Part shown: in pieces, positions 1 to 10,388 of the stretch
Layout: the number at the start of each line of letters is the position of its first letter
How positions within the stretch are numbered: the first letter of the stretch is position 1
Assembly: GCF_004379255.2 (NCBI RefSeq)
Contig: NC_056042.1
Span: 11,145,901 to 11,209,900 of the forward strand
From: Salvia splendens
Lineage: Eukaryota; Streptophyta; Magnoliopsida; Lamiales; Lamiaceae
DNA length: 64,000 bases
Direction of reading: 5' to 3'
The notes under the pieces: generated by a model
What the model was told of the DNA's origin: nothing
Seen by the model: the letters and a program-made list of their open reading frames with translations, nothing else
Databases searched by the model: none
Translations under genes and position numbers: made by a program

Positions 1-2
1 AT

Positions 3-284
3 CCCATTGAGGAATTGCATCAACCCTTGTTTAGAAAACTATTGTGCTATCCATTGTATGCCATCTTCCCAATTCTCCTAATTCACTTTCATTTAGATCC
101 CTTTTATTCCTCTTCCTCCAACATCATCATTCAAAAACCCTATTTTCCTGATCCGATAGCAAACCCTCCTCAACCCCAACCATTCTCTCTCTGTGACTAC
201 ACAGACGGAGAATGGGTCCCGGCCGAGGCGGCCCCGCTCTACAACGGGTCAACCTGCGCCACAATAAAAAACGGCCAGAACTGT
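3..284 (+). pseudogene. TBL-type polysaccharide O-acetyltransferase, 5' part, split by retrotransposon
   Basis: This frame is open from the window edge and has no ATG before the conserved region, so the true start lies upstream of the window. A hydrophobic stretch near the beginning (LLCYPLYAIFPILLIHF) fits the single membrane anchor of a Golgi type II protein. It is followed by a short variable stem and then the start of the TBL domain (CDYTDGEWV, PLYNGSTC, IKNGQNC). The frame is cut after the Cys codon of NGQNC by the element at 285. It resumes exactly at 9444 (LAYGRPD) if one copy of the 5-bp duplication ACTGT is removed. TBL proteins are known to O-acetylate wall polysaccharides such as xylan, xyloglucan or mannan; the substrate here cannot be told. 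The interrupted gene would encode a little over 400 residues, normal for the family. Confidence 0.9.
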
Positions 285-1435
285 TGTAATACCCGTTTTT
301 TTTCCTACCTTCTTACGTTAAGATTTTTTTTTGGAACGAGCGTGTGATAGACTTTGATTAAAATACCATCCTTGTTTTGATTGGTTAATTTCGAAAATAT
401 CAAATGGTTGAATCGTTGTTGGTTAGTCGTGTGGTGAAAGTAGTCGGTGAGATTGATGTGAGATTCGTCTATGAGAAAATTGGGGCGTTCGTACGAGTAC
501 TTGGAATAACACCAAGTACTAAAAATAAAATACCACAATTTAATCAATGTACAAAAATTATATATTTGGGCTATCATTTTTATCTCTATTGTTCTAGCCT
601 TTTATTTTTTATGTGAAAATAAGGACTATGTCCTAAATACTTTTTATGTGAAAGGAGGTGGAAGGTGTTTGTATTTCCATATTTTGTTTTTGAATGAACC
701 TATCTAAAGTGGCTATGCCATGTATGTTTAATCGAATCCGGGTCCCAGTAGGACCGCAAACCCTGCTCGGACTAGTGTACACCCCGTAGATCGTGTGCTA
801 TCTCTTTGGAGTTGGCCGGTCTAGTGACTTGGTTCGTGGCCACGTTCCTTGTCATGTATGTTCAGATATGGTGATGGTGAATGTGGATGGAAAATGGTTG
901 GCCGACCGAACTTGTGAAATATATGTTTTTGGGGTACTTGGGTTTCTTTTAATTAAAACCCCCAAGGTCACTTGATTATGGCTTGACAAACTATGTTTTG
1001 GCATATGTCCACTGAGTGCATCAAGTACTCAGCCCTGCATATTGTTTTTCTTAATGTGTAGATTGAGCGGCGATGGATGTGGATGATGTTGAGCAGAGTT
1101 CATGGATTGTTTTGTCATGATTAATAATTGTTGGATTTGTCGTGTCTTCATACTCGACATTTTCCGTATCTTGAATGCTTCCGCTAAGAGTCCTTTTCTT
1201 TAGAATTGCTTATTCGTGGAGAGTCCAACTCGTTTGAAAATTGTTTATTTTCTATTCTTTATTTACTTATAGTTGGTATTATTGTTAGGATAATATTATG
1301 ACGTTTTCAAAGTTAATCCAGTTACTAAATTTTTTGTCAAATGTGTATGTTTTTCCCCTGTCTTTCCCGCTTCTTTAATCCTCCCCTAGTCGCGATCAAC
1401 CGTGTTTTCTATCCTTAGAAAATGCGGGCGTGACA
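285..1435 (+). repeat. 5' LTR of Tekay-like element, internally deleted
   Basis: It has the same ends as the 3' LTR at 6730-9438 (TGTAATACCC...GCGGGCGTGACA) but is only 1151 bp against 2709 bp. Sequence matches up to about 606 and again from about 621. The LTR interior corresponding to about 7050-8620 is missing and replaced by a short filler. No promoter is assigned. Confidence 0.92.
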
Positions 1436-1436
1436 G

Positions 1437-1452
1437 AGTGATATCAGAGTGA
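1437..1452 (+). other. Degenerate primer-binding site
   Basis: Directly after the 5' LTR, TGATATCAGAGTG resembles the plant tRNA-iMet complementary primer site TGGTATCAGAGC with changes (GG to GA, GC to GT). The position is correct and the decay matches the rest of the element. The leader from 1453 to 2236 has no recognisable gene. Confidence 0.65.
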
Positions 1453-2236
1453 CGTTCTTTCCACTCTGGACCCAAGAGTCTTCTTTCCTTCTTGATCTAG
1501 ATTAGTATCTCTAGATCTAAATAATTAAAAAAAAAATAAAAAGTGTCAAAGGCTCAACATCCGACCATCGCGCTCAACCTGAAAAGAGGTAACCAAAATT
1601 TTGTAAGTGATTTTGAGGTAAATATTTTGGGAATGAAAATGATTAGTTGTTCATGGTGGAATTAGATTGGCGGAAATTTTTATGTTGTGGAAACATGAGA
1701 AAATTTTTGTTTTGGAAATAGCTGAACTTTAAGTGAAAGCATGCTAATTCTTTTTCTATTGTGACTTTGAGGAACATGATGTTGTTATGTGTTGAGACGT
1801 CTAGTGATAACTGTTTGTGAATGCTTGATTATGTGGACTTTATGTGAAGATTTGAGTCATGACTCTTAGATACTAAAGTATGATGTTATGAATTCCTTGT
1901 GTGATTGCGGACTATTTTGGATGAACGTTAGACCTTACATCATCGATTCCAGTTGTATGTAGCAACTCAATTATTGCTTCTCTGAGCAAATTAAATGAAC
2001 GTGGAACAGCGAACCACAGTAAATCTCTAAAACCAAAAGGATAAATGAAAAATAATAAGTATATGTGAATGGAAGTTTGAGTGATGATAGTTAGTGTTAC
2101 ATGCGCATACGTAGCTTGTTTTATTATACGTATTCTATAATCGTTATATATGAAAGGTTGTGTGAGAAGTCTTGATACGAGAATGTAGTGATTAACAATT
2201 GGAGCGATCATATTAATCTATGCATTTTGAATCAGA

Positions 2237-3230
2237 ATGCCACCGAGACGTGGACGTGGACTTGGGCGTGGACGTGGGTGCGGACGTGGACGTGGAGATG
2301 AGGACCCTGTGGACCCTCAGAATGTAGAGGGAGAGCAACCACCGCCTCCACCACCACCTCCACCTCCACCCCCGCCTCAACCCAAACAATACATTGATAC
2401 CTTTTTTAGGCAAAAACCCCTACAGTTTGATGGACTGGGAGAGCCGTCTAAGGCAGAGACCTGGATACGCGCCCGCGAGCGCATATTTGATTTTATGGAG
2501 TGCACCGACAAAGAACGACTCGCTTGTGTGACTTTCCAATTAACGGGGCCCACAGATTTTTGGTGGGATACCAAGCTAAGAACAATGAACCTTGAACGCC
2601 GTGAAGCGCGTACTTGAGAGATATTCAAGGAAGAGATGTACAATAAGTACGTTCCCATGAGCTATAGGCGAACAAAGGTAGTTGAATTCCATACTTTGAA
2701 GCAAGGGAATATGACGGTGACAGAGTATGACCGTGCACTGTGTGAAATGACTCGATATGCTCCCGAGTTGGTGGTTACAGATGAGAAAATGGCAGAGAAG
2801 TTTCGTGCTGGTCTCAAGCACGAAATAAGAGTAGCAGTGGCAAGTTGCAGAGGGCTTTCATATTCTGAGATTTTGGCTTGTGCATTAGATGTGGAAAAAG
2901 CGTTACCTAAGGATATGACAGTAGCAAATACTACAGCAGTGCCACTTCAACAACATAATTTCAGAGATAAGAGGAAATGGGATGGAGATCGGACTCCATA
3001 TGATAACAAGAGGCAGCAACCCATCAGAAACCCACCGCAGTACGGAGGTAGGCAGAGTGCTCCCTATCAGAGGGGTGACTTCCGGCCTAGAGCCCCTCAG
3101 TGTGCTAAGTGCTTTAAGAACCATTTTTGGGAGTGCAGAGAAAAGAGAAATAAATGATACACTTGTGGTGGAAATGGTCACTTCTCTAGAGAATGCCCGA
3201 GTAAGATTATGGGGATGGGAGTAAGATAGA
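2237..3230 (+). pseudogene. gag of Tekay-like element, with two nonsense changes
   Basis: The frame begins at ATG 2237 with an Arg/Gly-rich N-terminus (MPPRRGRGLGRGRG), a run of 13 prolines, and then the retrotransposon gag core (QKPLQFDGLGEP, WWDTKL, TEYDRALCEMTRYAPELV). TGA at 2615-2617 interrupts it where this conserved core normally has Trp. The same frame continues from 2618 to a second TGA at 3155-3157, at the first Cys position of the zinc knuckle whose remainder (YTCGGNGHFSREC) follows. The upstream knuckle CAKCFKNHFWEC is also degenerate. Gag forms the nucleocapsid of the retrotransposon particle; this one cannot be made full length. Confidence 0.85.
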
Positions 3231-3239
3231 ACAATTAAG

Positions 3240-4020
3240 GGTTCCGTCAGCAAGCGCGGGCACTACAAGCCGAACCGAGGAGATACTTACCCGCACCACA
3301 GCAGCAGCAGCAACAGCAACGTCGTCAAGGACTTCCCACTCAGGCAAGGGCATATGCTTTAAAAGGGAAACAGCCGACGAACCAGCAAGGGAATCAAGAG
3401 CAAAGAAACTTGGCAGGTATGGGCACGCTCCTCGACATGCCTATTGTTGTTTTATTTGATATGGGTGCATCACATCTTTTTATATCAGCATCATGTGTGA
3501 ATACTTTAGAACTGCCTATCAATAGAACTGAACAAAGAATGAGTGTGACTTCACCCGTAGGAGGAACTATAGATATTTCACAAATTTGCTCGAATGTAGA
3601 ATTTACTATGGGAGAACTTAAGCTAGTTGCACACAAATTACAAGTTATGTCGATGGGGAGTGTAGATATAATTTTGGGAATGGATTGGTTGGCCGAGAAT
3701 CATGTTACCATTTGCTGCAAAGTGCAAAGAGAGAGAGATCTCTTTTCAAACCCCGGGAAATGAGCCGACTATATTTTACGGGATTTCTATGAATCGACGC
3801 AAGTCCATAATTTCTGCACTTCAAGCGACGACTATGATGAAGAAGGGATGTGCAGCGTATCTCGTCTATCTTAATGGAAAGGAGAAAAAAGAAAGAAGCA
3901 TAGAGGATGTGGCATTAGTGAAAGAATTCCCAGATGTTTTTCCTAACGTCTTGCCAGGACCACCACCCGATAGACAGTTGTAGTTTACAATTGATTTTGA
4001 GCCAGGATCAGCACTGATAT
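3240..4020 (+). pseudogene. Protease region of Tekay-like element
   Basis: A Gln-rich linker leads to an aspartic protease core at about 3440-3700 (VLFDMGASHLFIS, then IILGMDWLAENHV). The active-site triplet is Asp-Met-Gly rather than Asp-Ser/Thr-Gly. The frame shifts near 3730, and TAG at 3981-3983 stops it just before the conserved segment leading into RT. The family protease cleaves the Gag-Pol polyprotein; this copy is presumably inactive. Confidence 0.8.
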
Positions 4021-4745
4021 CTAAGGCACCATACCGTATGGCGCCTAAGGAATTGGAAGAACTTAAGATACAACTACAAGAGTTGCTAGACTTGGGTTTC
4101 ATTAGACCCAGTGTGTCGCCGTGGGGAGCGTGGAGCTGGAGTATTCTCGAAAATGGATTTGAGACCGGGATACCATCAACTGAGAGTCCGACGAAAAGAT
4201 GTACCCAAGACGGCTTTCCGAACTAGACACGGCCATTATGAGTTTATAGTGATGCCTTTCGGATTGACAAATGCCCCGGCTATATTTATGGACCTTATGA
4301 ATCGTGTGTTCCATCCATACTTGGACAAGTTCGTCTTAGTTTTCATAGACGATGTCCTTATCTACTCAAAGAACGAGAAGGAACATGAGGAACATTTGAG
4401 GACTACCTTGGAGACGTTAAGGGCCGAGAAACTGTCCGCCAAGTTCAGTAAGTGTGAGTTTTGGCTCAAAGAAGTGAATTTCCTTGGGCACATAGTGAGC
4501 GCAGATGGAATTCGAGTAGACCTTGCAAAGGTGGAAGCTGTACAGAAATGGAAATCACCAACCACACCTAACGAAATTTGGAGTTTCCTAGGACTGGAGG
4601 GATATTATCGGAGATTCATCGAGGGATTTTCTAAGATAGCAAGGCCAATGACTCAACAACTAAAGAAGGAGGTCAAAGTGAATTTGACGCCGGAGTGTGA
4701 GGCCAGTTTTCAAATATTATAAGAGAAGTTAACCACTGCACCAAT
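4021..4745 (+). pseudogene. Reverse transcriptase region with internal loss
   Basis: The approach to RT ([29 protein letters not shown]) breaks near 4120 and jumps to [16 protein letters not shown] in another frame. The intervening conserved block, which normally includes one catalytic-site Asp region, is absent, roughly 120 bases by comparison with the family. Downstream RT motifs are present: [13 protein letters not shown], the catalytic FIDDVLIYS, and the thumb region ([12 protein letters not shown]). TAA at 4720-4722 ends the stretch. RT copies element RNA into DNA; this one cannot be functional. It lies left of 4839 and so is single copy in the window. Confidence 0.85.
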
Positions 4746-6285
4746 TCTCGCCGTACCAGAGCCGGTCACTAACTACGTGGTGTATACCGATGCATCAAAA
4801 GTTGGACTCGGATGTGTACTTATGCAGAATGGGAAAGTGATTGCGTATGCATCAAGGCAGTTGCGGCCACATGAGTTGAACTATCCTACACATGACTTGG
4901 AGTTGGCCGCAGTTGTACATGCTTTGAAGATTTGGAGATACCATCTTTATGGAGTTCGATGTGAGATATATACGGACCATAAAAGCCTCAAGTACTTCTT
5001 TGAACACAAGGATTTGAACATGCGCCAGCGTAGATGGCTTGAGTTGGTGAAGGATTATGATTGCTGTATAAACTACCACCCAGGAAACGCGAATGTAGTG
5101 GCTGATGCCCTAAGTAGAAAGTCTCAACCTCAATTGGACACTTTTCTCACGAACGAAGAAAACTTGATACGAGAGTTCAACAAAATGCGATTGGAGGTAG
5201 TGAGTGCACCCGAGACAGTGGAAGGAAGGATCGCCACCTTGGTAATGGAACCCGACCTAAGGGTTAGAATCGTGGAAGCTCAAAGAAGCGATACTTTACT
5301 TGAGAAAATCCGTTCGGAAGTGAGGACAGGGGAGCAAGAATATTTTCACGAGGAGGCGGATAATGCCCTCACATTCAAGGGTAGGTTTTGCGTGCCTAGA
5401 GACGAAGGGCTTAGGAATGAAATCATGAGGGAAGCACACGAAACACCATATACTGCTCACCCGGGGAGTACCAAGATGTATCGAGATATGAAGAGACAGT
5501 TTTGGTGGAATTGCATTAAAAAGCATGTAGCGGCATTTGTGGAGAGGTGTCTAGCATGTCAGCAAGTGAAAGCTCTACATCAACGATCCTATGGGAGACT
5601 ACAACCACTTGAGATACCGGAGTGGAAATATGAGCACATTGCAATGGACTTCGTGACCGGATTACCAAGATCCCAACGAGGAAACACTATTATTTGGGTG
5701 ATTATTGATCGTCTCACAAAATCTGCTCACTTTGTGCCGATTCGTAATACCTATGAAGCCAATAAGTTGTCTAAGATGTATGTGAAAGAGATCATACGCT
5801 TACATGGAGTACCAGTGACTATTACATGTGATCGTGATGCGAAGTTTACCTCTAGATTTTGGATGAGCCTACAACGAGAGTTAGGCACTAAGTTGAATTT
5901 CAGCACTGCATTCCACCCGCAGACTGATGGGCAATCAGAGAGGACGATACAGACTTTGGAGGATATGTTGAGAGTCGTGGTGCTAGATCGAGGAGTAGGT
6001 TGGGAGGAAGTGTTGCCACTAATAGAGTTCGCTTACAACAATAGTTATCAGGCGACTATTAACATGGCCCCGTATGAGGCATTGTATGGGAAGAAGTGTA
6101 GATCACCACTTTACTGGGATGAAGTGGGTGAGAGAAGAGTTCTTGGACCAGACTCGGTGGAAGAAATGATTGAGACTGTTCGACAAATTCGTGAGAGGAT
6201 CAAGGAAGCTCAGGATCGACAGAAATCATATGCTGATGTTCGAAGAACCGATCTCCAATTTGAGGCTGGAGATAAATTTTTCTGA
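4746..6285 (+). pseudogene. RNase H and integrase of Tekay-like element, single open stretch
   Basis: A 503-codon open stretch holds RNase H ([16 protein letters not shown], the [10 protein letters not shown] region, [20 protein letters not shown]) and integrase. The integrase has a zinc-binding His/His then Cys-X2-Cys (CLACQQVK) and the catalytic triad in [15 protein letters not shown] and [13 protein letters not shown] one-base deletion near 6276 (GATAAATTT here, GATAAAGTTT in units 2 and 3) ends the frame. The left edge of repeat unit 1 lies at 4839 inside the RNase H part. Integrase would insert the cDNA; the chromodomain that helps target it is in the next, shifted segment. Confidence 0.88.
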
Positions 6286-6684
6286 AGGTAGCCCCGTCAA
6301 AAGGAATAACTCGGTTCGGTGTGAAAGGCAAGTTGAGACCACGATTTATTGGACCTTATGAGATTCTAACAGAGTGGGTACCGTAGCGTATAGATTGGCG
6401 CTACCACCAAGCTTTGGGAAAGTACACAACGTTTTCCATGTGTTACAATTGAGAAAGTATGTGTTCGACCCTAACCACATAATTCATCAAGAGGAGATGA
6501 TGATTTTCAATCCGAATTTGAGTTACGAAGAAAAGCCTGAAGCCATTCTGGATCGAAAAGTGCAAGAGTTGGGAAATAAGTCTATTGCTTCAGTGAAGGT
6601 TCGGTGGAGAAATCATGGCGTTGAGGAAGCTACGTGGGAATTGGAAGACAAGATGAGGGAGAAGTACCCAGAATTGTTTGAATG
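6286..6684 (+). pseudogene. Integrase C-terminus and chromodomain, frameshifted
   Basis: After the frameshift near 6276 the coding continues in other frames. A second one-base loss lies near 6370 (GATTCTAACAG versus GATTCTTGACAG in units 2/3). The part from 6374 reads GTVAYRLALPP, KVHNVFHVLQLRKY and then the chromodomain-like tail (PEAILDRKVQEL, VKVRWRNHGVEEATWELED). Chromodomains of chromovirus integrases bind chromatin marks. A stop at 6683-6685 is followed by a weak purine-rich tract and the 3' LTR. Confidence 0.82.
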
Positions 6685-6729
6685 ACCTAAGCAAATTTCT
6701 GGACGAAATTTTTGTGAAGATGGGTAGAT

Positions 6730-9438
6730 TGTAATACCCTTTTTTTCTACCTTTTTACGTTAAGATTTTTTTGGGAACGAGCGTGTGATAGACTTTGATT
6801 AAAATGCCATCCTTGTTTTGATTGGTTGATTTCGAAAATATAAAATGGTTGAATCGTTGTTGGTTAGTCGTGTGGTGAAAGTAGTCGGCGAGATTGATGT
6901 GAGATTCGTCTATGGGAAAATTGGGGCATTCGTACGAGTACTTGGAATAACACCAAGTACTAAAAATAAAATACCACAATTTAATCAATGTACAAAAATT
7001 ATATATTTGGGCCTGTCATTTTTATCTCTATTGTTCTAGCCTTTTATTTCTTTTTAGTTGATCAAATTTGGAGAAGCCCAAAACATTTATTATTTCTACT
7101 AATCATGCAGTCAAATCCTCAGTCAACATGAATTCCTTCTCCTAATCTCAATCTACACGTTTTTTTTTATCAATATCTCCACCAACAAAAATATCTCCAA
7201 CAAACAAATCTAATCTTTGCATTATATATATCTCCCCACAACGGCATCCTTTATTAGCGCCGTTTCACAATTTCCAGTGCAGTTTTCTTCCCTTCTAACA
7301 AAGGTATAATCTTCCACTTCAATTCAGTGTGTACAACTCTCTGAATATTAAACCCATAGCACCATATTTTTCTTGTCACAGTTGAGCGGAAAACAATTGA
7401 GCAGCCTGTGAAATATCCACCCCCCTGCAATCTCAAATTGTTCTCTTCATTCCAAAGGTATACTCCCTAATTTTGGAAATCCCCTACAGACTAACATTCA
7501 AACATTCATTTCGTACACAAATTGAAAATTTTGAATCTGCTGAATGTTTTGTGCTTGATAAAGTCTCGATCTTTAAGGCCATTAGAAATTATCCTCTCGT
7601 TTCTTTAATCTCTAGTTCTTGGAAATCCTTTTCTGCCCATTAATATTTGAAATCCAATAATTAGAAATCATATGAAAGCTTGGGTAATAATAGAATGGGG
7701 AAAGTGGAGAGCGAGAGCTTACCGGTTATGAGAAACGGCACTGCTGACGGAGGAGCTGGGTAGCGGCTGGATTGCAGTGTGATGGCGACGACGGTGCTGA
7801 GACAGAGACAGCGGCAGCACAATATCGACGGCGGCGACGGAGGGGCGTGAGGCGGCCCCGAGTTTGGGACGAGGGAGATGAGTTGGGATCGTTTCTGTAT
7901 TGGTGAATTGTAGTAGAGGAGAGAGGGAGTGATATTGAGAGAGAGACAGAGAGTAAAAATAAAGAATTTGAGAAGTAGGGAGAGAAAGAGTTGATGTTGG
8001 GTTTTCTTTTAGAAGACGGATTGGGGTAGGAGTATACTTTTAATATTTCCTCTTTTCTTGTGCAAATGTGGAGTATGGAATATGCTAATACTATGTACTG
8101 TGTTGTGAAAGGAGTATATACACGTGGGTTATGGTAGGGAGTATGTATGTGTAGTGGTTTGGGAGTATTAAGTATATTTGTTGATTTGACTTTTCTTTTG
8201 GACTTAGTTATATGGCTAGTTAATTAGTAATGTTTGGTTCATTATTTTGTTGCAAGTTTGGGCTAAATGGAATCAATTAGTGGATGAGGATTCATGTACT
8301 AGGCTGCTCTAATTTACTAAAAGAATCGTAGTTTTGGTGTGTTGAGAATTTAAATAATAGGATTATTCCGGTTCAGTGACGATCGAGGGAATAAATAACG
8401 TGAGACTTTTGTGTTTAATTGATGATTCAGTTTTGTCGAAGAGAGAACGAAGGATAAATTGAGCACACGCTTAGGATGCATGCATTGTTAAATTTATTTA
8501 TTTGTAAAGTCTGATTTTTGCATATCATGTTATTTCGAAAATGGTGAGCTTGTGCACGTTGTTTGCGGTGGGCTCAGAAAGTGATTGAGGAGTAAGCGTT
8601 TGAGGTAGGCTTTCTTTTTAAATAAGGACTATGTCTTAGATACTTTTTATGTGAAAGGAGATGGAAGGTGTTTGTCTTGCCATGTTTTGTTTTTGAATGA
8701 ACCTATCTGAAGTGGCTATGCCATGTATGTTTAATCGAATTCGGGTCCCAGTAGGGCCGCAAACCCTGCTCGGACTAGTGTACACCCCGTAGATCGTGTG
8801 CTATCTCTTTGGAGTTGGCCGGTCTAGTGACTTAGTTCGTGGCCACGTTCCTTGTCATGTATGTTCAGATATGGTGATGGTGAATATGGATGGAAAATGG
8901 TTGGCCGACCGAACTTGTGAAATATATGTTTTTGGTGTACTTGGGTTTCTTTTAATTAAAACCCCCAAGGTCACTTGATTATGGCTTGACAAACTATGTT
9001 CTGGCATGTGTCCACTGAGTGCATCAAGTACTCAGCCATGCATATTGTTTTTCTTAATGGGCAGATTGAGCGGCGATGGACGTGGAGGATGTCGAGCAGA
9101 GTTCATGGATTGTTTTGTCATGATTAATAATTGTTGGATTTGTCGTGTCTTCATACTCGACATTTTCCGTATCTTGAAGGCTTCAGCTAAGAGTCCTTTT
9201 CTTTGGAATTGCTTATTCGTGGAGAGTCTAACTCGTTTGAAAATTGTTTATTTTCTATTCTTTATTTACTCAGAGTTGGTATTATTGTTAGGATAATATT
9301 ATGACGTTTTCAAAGTTAATCCAGTTACTAAATTTTTTGTCAAATGTGTATGTTTTTCCCCTTTCTTCCCCGCTTCTTTAATCCTCCCCTAGTCGCGATC
9401 AACCGTGTTTTCTATCCTTAGAAAATGCGGGCGTGACA
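6730..9438 (+). repeat. 3' LTR of Tekay-like element (full 2.7-kb form)
   Basis: It starts TGTAATACCC after GGGTAGAT and ends GCGTGACA before the target duplication. It contains the region of about 1.56 kb missing from the 5' LTR, including GC-rich sequence around 7760-7870 and a GA-rich stretch at 7900-7990. A 60-codon frame at 8796-8978 recurs in all LTR copies but only because the LTR is repeated. Units 2 and 3 carry the same LTR at 30223-32902 and 59732-62415. Confidence 0.92.
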
Positions 9439-10388
9439 ACTGTCTGGCGTACGGCCGCCCTGACCGGGACTTCCTCTTCTGGAGGTGGCGCCCGCACCTT
9501 TGCGACCTCCCCTCGTTCCGCCCTTCCTCCTTCCTCCGCCTCGTCTCCAACAAACATATCGCCTTCGTCGGCGACTCCCTCGCCCGGAACCAGTTCGAGT
9601 CTCTCCTCTGCATGACGGCCGCCGCAGTCGAGCCGCGCCTCGTCTACACCTCCGGCGAAGACAAGTTCCGGAGATGGATTATTCAATCCCACAACGCCAC
9701 CTTCTCCATCTACTGGTCTCCTTTTCTAGTGAAAGGGATTGAGAAATCAACTGAGAGAAACTACAACCAGCTTTTCCTAGATTCTCCCAACGAGATTTGG
9801 GCGAAGGATTTGGATGATTTTGACATTCTTATATTCTCCACGGGGCATTGGTTCCTACACCCCGCGGTTTATTACTAAAACTGCGACGTTTTAGGGTGCC
9901 ACTACTGCGAGAATCACACGGAGATGGGATTCTATGACGTGCTCGGGAGAGCTTTGAAGACGGCTTTCGTGAGCGTAATCGAGAGAGGGAAGGAAAAAGA
10001 GATGGATGTTGTATTGACGACGTTTACGCCGGTGCATTTCGAGGGGGATTGGGCCAAGTTGGGGGCATGTACGAAAACGGCGCCGTATAGGGAGGGGGAG
10101 AAGGTTCTAGAAGTGATGAATGAGGAGATGAGGAGGGTTGGGGTGGAAAAAGTGGAGGAGGCTAGGGTTAGGGTTAGGGATTTTTCCAAGGTTAGGTTTA
10201 GGGTTTTGGATGTGTCGAAGATCGCCTTGCTAAGTCCGGACGGGCACCCTGGCCCGTACATGAACCCGAACCTGTTTGCTAATGGTGTGGGCGAGCATGT
10301 GCAGAATGATTGTGTGCACTGGTGTTTGCCTGGCCCCATTGACACACGGAATCGGATTTTGTTGGATTTGATTTTACGAGATTCGTGA
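9439..10388 (+). pseudogene. TBL-type O-acetyltransferase, 3' part (unit 1)
   Basis: This continues the frame broken at 284. It shows the block FLFWRWRPHLCDLPSF, the GDS esterase motif (FVGDSLARNQ, Ser codon 9576-9578), TGHWFLHPAVYY, and the C-terminal D-x-x-H block (DCVHWCLPGPID; Asp 10308-10310, His 10317-10319), which with the GDS Ser forms the known TBL catalytic set. There is no intron. TAA at 9876-9878 interrupts it where units 2 and 3 have CAA. A conserved Trp near the end is Arg (DTRNRI). With the retrotransposon and this stop it is a pseudogene. It is convergent with the WAT1-like gene at 15490-17098. Confidence 0.92.

Larger units (their letters stand above)
285..9438 (+). mobile_element. 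Ty3/gypsy chromovirus (Tekay/Del-like), defective, inserted in TBL exon
   Basis: A complete but decayed LTR retrotransposon begins TGTAATACCC and ends GGGCGTGACA. It is flanked by the perfect 5-bp target duplication ACTGT (280-284 and 9439-9443). The order is LTR, primer-binding-like site, Arg/Gly-rich gag, protease, RT, RNase H, integrase, C-terminal chromodomain, purine-rich tract, LTR. Long LTRs, the TGTAATACCC start and the chromodomain point to the Tekay/Del clade of plant chromoviruses; clade assignment is by recognition only. Nonsense and frameshift changes and a loss inside RT make it non-autonomous. The copy straddles the left edge of the tandem array: only the part from 4839 on is repeated. 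Confidence 0.93.

Noticed and set aside
15..347. Complete small TBL-like protein starting at 15
   Set aside because: The start would be TTG and its last part translates the LTR; the real gene begins upstream of the window and continues at 9444.
793..975. 60-codon frame present in all four LTR copies (8796, 32260, 61773)
   Set aside because: It lies inside the LTR; recurrence reflects LTR identity, and nothing resembles a known protein.
9399..9692. GC-rich minus-strand and alternate-frame ORFs over the TBL 5' region (also at 32863 and 62376)
   Set aside because: They are antisense or shifted shadows of the TBL frame, expected in GC-rich coding sequence.
10150..10190. Telomere-like GGGTTAGGGTTAGGG run
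   Set aside because: Only two to three units within TBL coding sequence, varying by one hexamer between units; a slippage site, not telomeric DNA.
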